Below, piece by piece: positions 61,921 to 64,000 of a DNA stretch of 64,000 bases. Below the pieces are notes generated by a model. That model did not search any database, was not told the origin of the DNA, and saw only the letters and a list, made by a program, of their open reading frames with translations. Location of the stretch: contig NZ_JANJYH010000004.1 in NCBI RefSeq assembly GCF_024609245.1, forward strand, positions 1 to 64,000, given 5' to 3'. Both the position numbers and the translations under genes were made by a program. The stretch is from Haloarchaeobius sp. FL176 (lineage in GTDB: Archaea > Halobacteriota > Halobacteria > Halobacteriales > Natrialbaceae). Positions within the stretch are counted from its first letter, which is position 1; every line of letters begins with the position of its first letter.

Positions 61921-62161
61921 ACTGTCCCGGTGGGCGTCCACGACGGCCCGTCACGAACTGACCGGCCTCCGTCCGAGATGGCGTCGAGCCCACTGGCAGA
62001 TTCTCTCACGACGACGCCTCGACAACGGAGCACGGGACCGCACCGTTCTCCGACGTTCCACAGCCGGCGAAACTCCAGAGCGTGCGCCAGCGATGCGAAA
62101 CGGGGGCGGCCGTGCGGTCACGGAGGCCCGCCTCGTGTTCTGACGAGAGAGACCGTTCGTG

Positions 62162-63499
62162 TCAGAACGGCGGGACGATGTACGCGTCGGTGGGCGTCGC
62201 CAGTTCAAGCACGCCCAGCACGAGGGTCCCGAGTACGGCCAGGAGGACGACGGTCCGAACCGACCACAGCCACAGCGTCGAGAGGTCCGGCAACCCCTCG
62301 GCTCCCTGGCGGACCTCGTCGACGGCGTCCCGCGCGACTATCCAACCGACGAAGAAGACGACGAGAAACACCGTCAGCGGGAGAAAGAGGTTCACTGCGA
62401 TGGCGTCGAACCAGCTGAGCCAGTCGGTGTCCCACGCCGACGGGACTCCCAGAACGAACAGTACGAGGCCGAGGCCGCTGGCGACGACGGGTCGGGAAGC
62501 GTCGTAGGTATCGACGAGATAGGAGACGACCACTTCCAGTAACGAGATCGAACTCGACAGCGACGCGATGAGGACGATGGAGAAGAAGACGACCCCGACG
62601 ACTCCCCCGAAGGGGAGCTCCCCCAGCGCGGTCGGGACCGAGATGAAGATCGCACCCGGACCGGCCGTGTCCGGCGAGACACCCTCGGCGAACAGGAGCG
62701 GAAAGACGATCAGCCCGGCGAGGACCCCCACGAACGTGTTGAACGCGGCGATGGTCGCGCCGTCGACGACCAGGTTGTCGTCCTCACCGATGTACGAGGC
62801 GTACGTGATCATGACCGAGAACCCCAGCGACAGCGAGAACAGCGCCTGCCCGACGGCAGCGGGAACGATGCTCCCGAAGTTCGCGACCAGCACCTCGACG
62901 TCAGGCGCGAGGAAGTACGCGAACCCCTCGCCGGCGTTCGGCAGCGTCGCCCCGAACACTGCGAGTCCCATCATCAGGACCACGACGCTGGGGACCATGA
63001 ACTTCGTCGCCAGCTCGATGCCGTCTTCGACACCGAGGGCAACGATACCGACGGTCAGAGCCAGGAAGACAGCGTGGAGCACCACGGCCTCGGGACCAGC
63101 CGAAACGGTCCCGAAGTACGCCGCGGGGTCGTCGACGTACCCGCCCGTGGCGCTCGCGCCGATGTACCGGAGCACCCAGCCCCCGATCACGCTGTAGTAC
63201 GACAGGACCCAGAAGCCGGTGAACACGCCCAGTGCGCCGGCAACCCTCCAGTTCGGCCGTCCGAGCCTCTCGAAGGCCGTGATCGCATTGATGTTCGCTC
63301 GGCGTCCCACGACGAACTCGGCGAGGACCGCCGGGATGCCGATCACCACGACGGCGACCAGGTACACCACCAGGAACGTCGCTCCGCCGTTCTCCGCGGT
63401 CTGGAACGGGAACCGCCAGATGTTCCCTAACCCGACTGCGCTCCCGATCGACGCCAGGAGGAATCCGATGCGTGTAGCCCAGGTCTCGCGTTCGACCAT
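62162..63499 (-). CDS. Sodium-dependent transporter, NSS/SNF family
   Basis: A 445-residue membrane protein with about eleven to twelve helices. The sodium-site helix 1 is clear: FLLASIGSAVGLGNIWRFPF then QTAENGGATFLVVYLVAVV. Helix 6 reads FSLSLGFSVMITYASYIGED. Family members carry amino acids with sodium. The gene stands alone, ending 240 nt from the osmC stop. Confidence 0.94.
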   Translation of the reverse strand: MVERETWATRIGFLLASIGSAVGLGNIWRFPFQTAENGGATFLVVYLVAVVVIGIPAVLAEFVVGRRANINAITAFERLGRPNWRVAGALGVFTGFWVLSYYSVIGGWVLRYIGASATGGYVDDPAAYFGTVSAGPEAVVLHAVFLALTVGIVALGVEDGIELATKFMVPSVVVLMMGLAVFGATLPNAGEGFAYFLAPDVEVLVANFGSIVPAAVGQALFSLSLGFSVMITYASYIGEDDNLVVDGATIAAFNTFVGVLAGLIVFPLLFAEGVSPDTAGPGAIFISVPTALGELPFGGVVGVVFFSIVLIASLSSSISLLEVVVSYLVDTYDASRPVVASGLGLVLFVLGVPSAWDTDWLSWFDAIAVNLFLPLTVFLVVFFVGWIVARDAVDEVRQGAEGLPDLSTLWLWSVRTVVLLAVLGTLVLGVLELATPTDAYIVPPF

Positions 63500-63857
63500 C
63501 TCGCTCTACCTGGATGATAGGGGAACGAAAAACTGCCGAATTAAGGGGTGATGGAGCGTGTTAGCGGGAGACGCCCCCCTGTGTTCAGCACGACTGGCTG
63601 CACCGTGACCGTGCCTGGTCTGACGGACAGCGATAACCGAGCAGTGGGTTCGTTCTCGCCTCGTTCAGAATCGTCCGGCAGGTCCGGAAGTGACCCCGAC
63701 TGCCGGGTGCCTCGACTGCCGGGTTCTCCGTCTGCACGACCGACCAATCGCCGTACGTGAGTTGCTCTCAGCCCGGTACCGTTTCGCAACACTCAAATAT
63801 CCAAGCACAGTACTATGCTCTGTAATCCCGGACGAAGCGACGGACGGGAGACGTGTC
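63500..63857. other. Intergenic region between NSS transporter and tRNA-Gln
   Basis: No convincing gene is seen in these 358 bases. They hold a 12-bp direct repeat (CGACTGCCGGGT at 63697-63708 and 63713-63724) and an A+T-rich stretch (CAAATATCC, 63796-63804) that could be part of the tRNA promoter. Confidence 0.6.
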
Positions 63858-63930
63858 AGTCCATTGGGGTAGTGGCCAATCCTGTTGCCTTCTGGGGGCA
63901 ACGACCCTGGTTCGAATCCAGGATGGACTA
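63858..63930 (+). tRNA. tRNA-Gln, anticodon CUG
   Basis: The acceptor arms AGTCCAT and ATGGACT pair perfectly, with discriminator A at 63930. The D arm is GGGGTAGTGGCCAATCC, the anticodon stem TTGCC/GGCAA encloses the loop TTCTGGG with CTG at 63892-63894, and the T arm is CCTGG-TTCGAAT-CCAGG. It reads CAG codons. CCA is not encoded and no intron is present. Confidence 0.96.
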
Positions 63931-64000
63931 CTTTTCACACTTTCAGACCCCCAGAGCCTGTTCTACCGGTCTACAAGTGAGCTGTACTTTCCGCCACTTT

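Noticed and set aside
1-64000. CRISPR arrays, rRNA genes, prophage or a known defence cluster
   Set aside because: No regularly spaced repeats, no rRNA sequence and no phage structural or Cas/restriction proteins were seen.

Overview
The window is a contiguous piece of chromosome from a halophilic archaeon (class Halobacteria). The evidence is the high G+C content, the strongly acidic proteins, and the archaeal information-processing genes (SRP54, FtsY, prefoldin alpha, eIF6, ribosomal proteins L31e, L39e and L18a). Tat-type lipoprotein signals and leaderless promoters with a TTTAWA-like box about 25-32 nt before the start codon point the same way. I cannot name the genus. The window is dense with genes on both strands. 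It shows no CRISPR array, no rRNA and no prophage; one tRNA-Gln lies at the right edge.

Layout. Positions 1-119 hold the tail of a transposase-like gene cut by the window edge. 0.2-2.5 kb: an ornithine cyclodeaminase-family enzyme, a methyltransferase and a small lipoprotein. 2.5-7.8 kb: protein targeting and translation (srp54, then the minus-strand set L39e-L31e-eIF6-L18a-prefoldin-ftsY), interrupted by a low-G+C four-helix membrane gene. 7.9-14.2 kb: an RNA cyclic phosphodiesterase, a TPR/DUF424 pair, serA, thrC, a TrmB-like regulator and small proteins. 14.2-23.6 kb: a full arginine route on the minus strand, argG-argH then lysW-argX-argC-argB-argD-argE-argF. It builds ornithine from glutamate on the LysW carrier protein and then converts it to arginine. 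argG appears to have a long structured 5' leader.

23.7-38.4 kb: single genes and short units, including an RNA-ligase-like protein, a cold-shock protein, an XPD-type helicase, a ZnT9-like cation transporter, a YfcE-type phosphoesterase, threonine aldolase, a 2-dehydropantoate 2-reductase, a two-gene unit of an alkaline-phosphatase-superfamily enzyme plus a flippase-like membrane protein, and a NifU-domain Fe-S protein. 38.4-45.2 kb: a zinc-ribbon regulator facing a VWA lipoprotein, two membrane proteins, a DHH phosphoesterase and a cupin.

45.4-55.3 kb: tetrapyrrole synthesis (hemC-cobA-hemD, hemL, hemB), with a methyltransferase, a DMT transporter, a flavin-type oxidase and the ammonium pair amt-glnK in between. 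hemA is not in the window. 55.4-63.9 kb: a DedA-like protein, three tandem GNAT acetyltransferases followed by a coupled microORF, a CNNM/CBS transporter, rhodanese, a purine phosphoribosyltransferase-like enzyme, OsmC, an NSS transporter and tRNA-Gln(CUG).

Most of the window is core metabolism and housekeeping. The points that most deserve a second look are the structured argG leader, a four-cysteine insertion in HemL, a threonine in the nucleophile position of the sulfatase-like enzyme paired with a lipid-flippase-like partner, a 25-bp element shared by two intergenic regions, and the GNAT triplication with its overlapping microORF.
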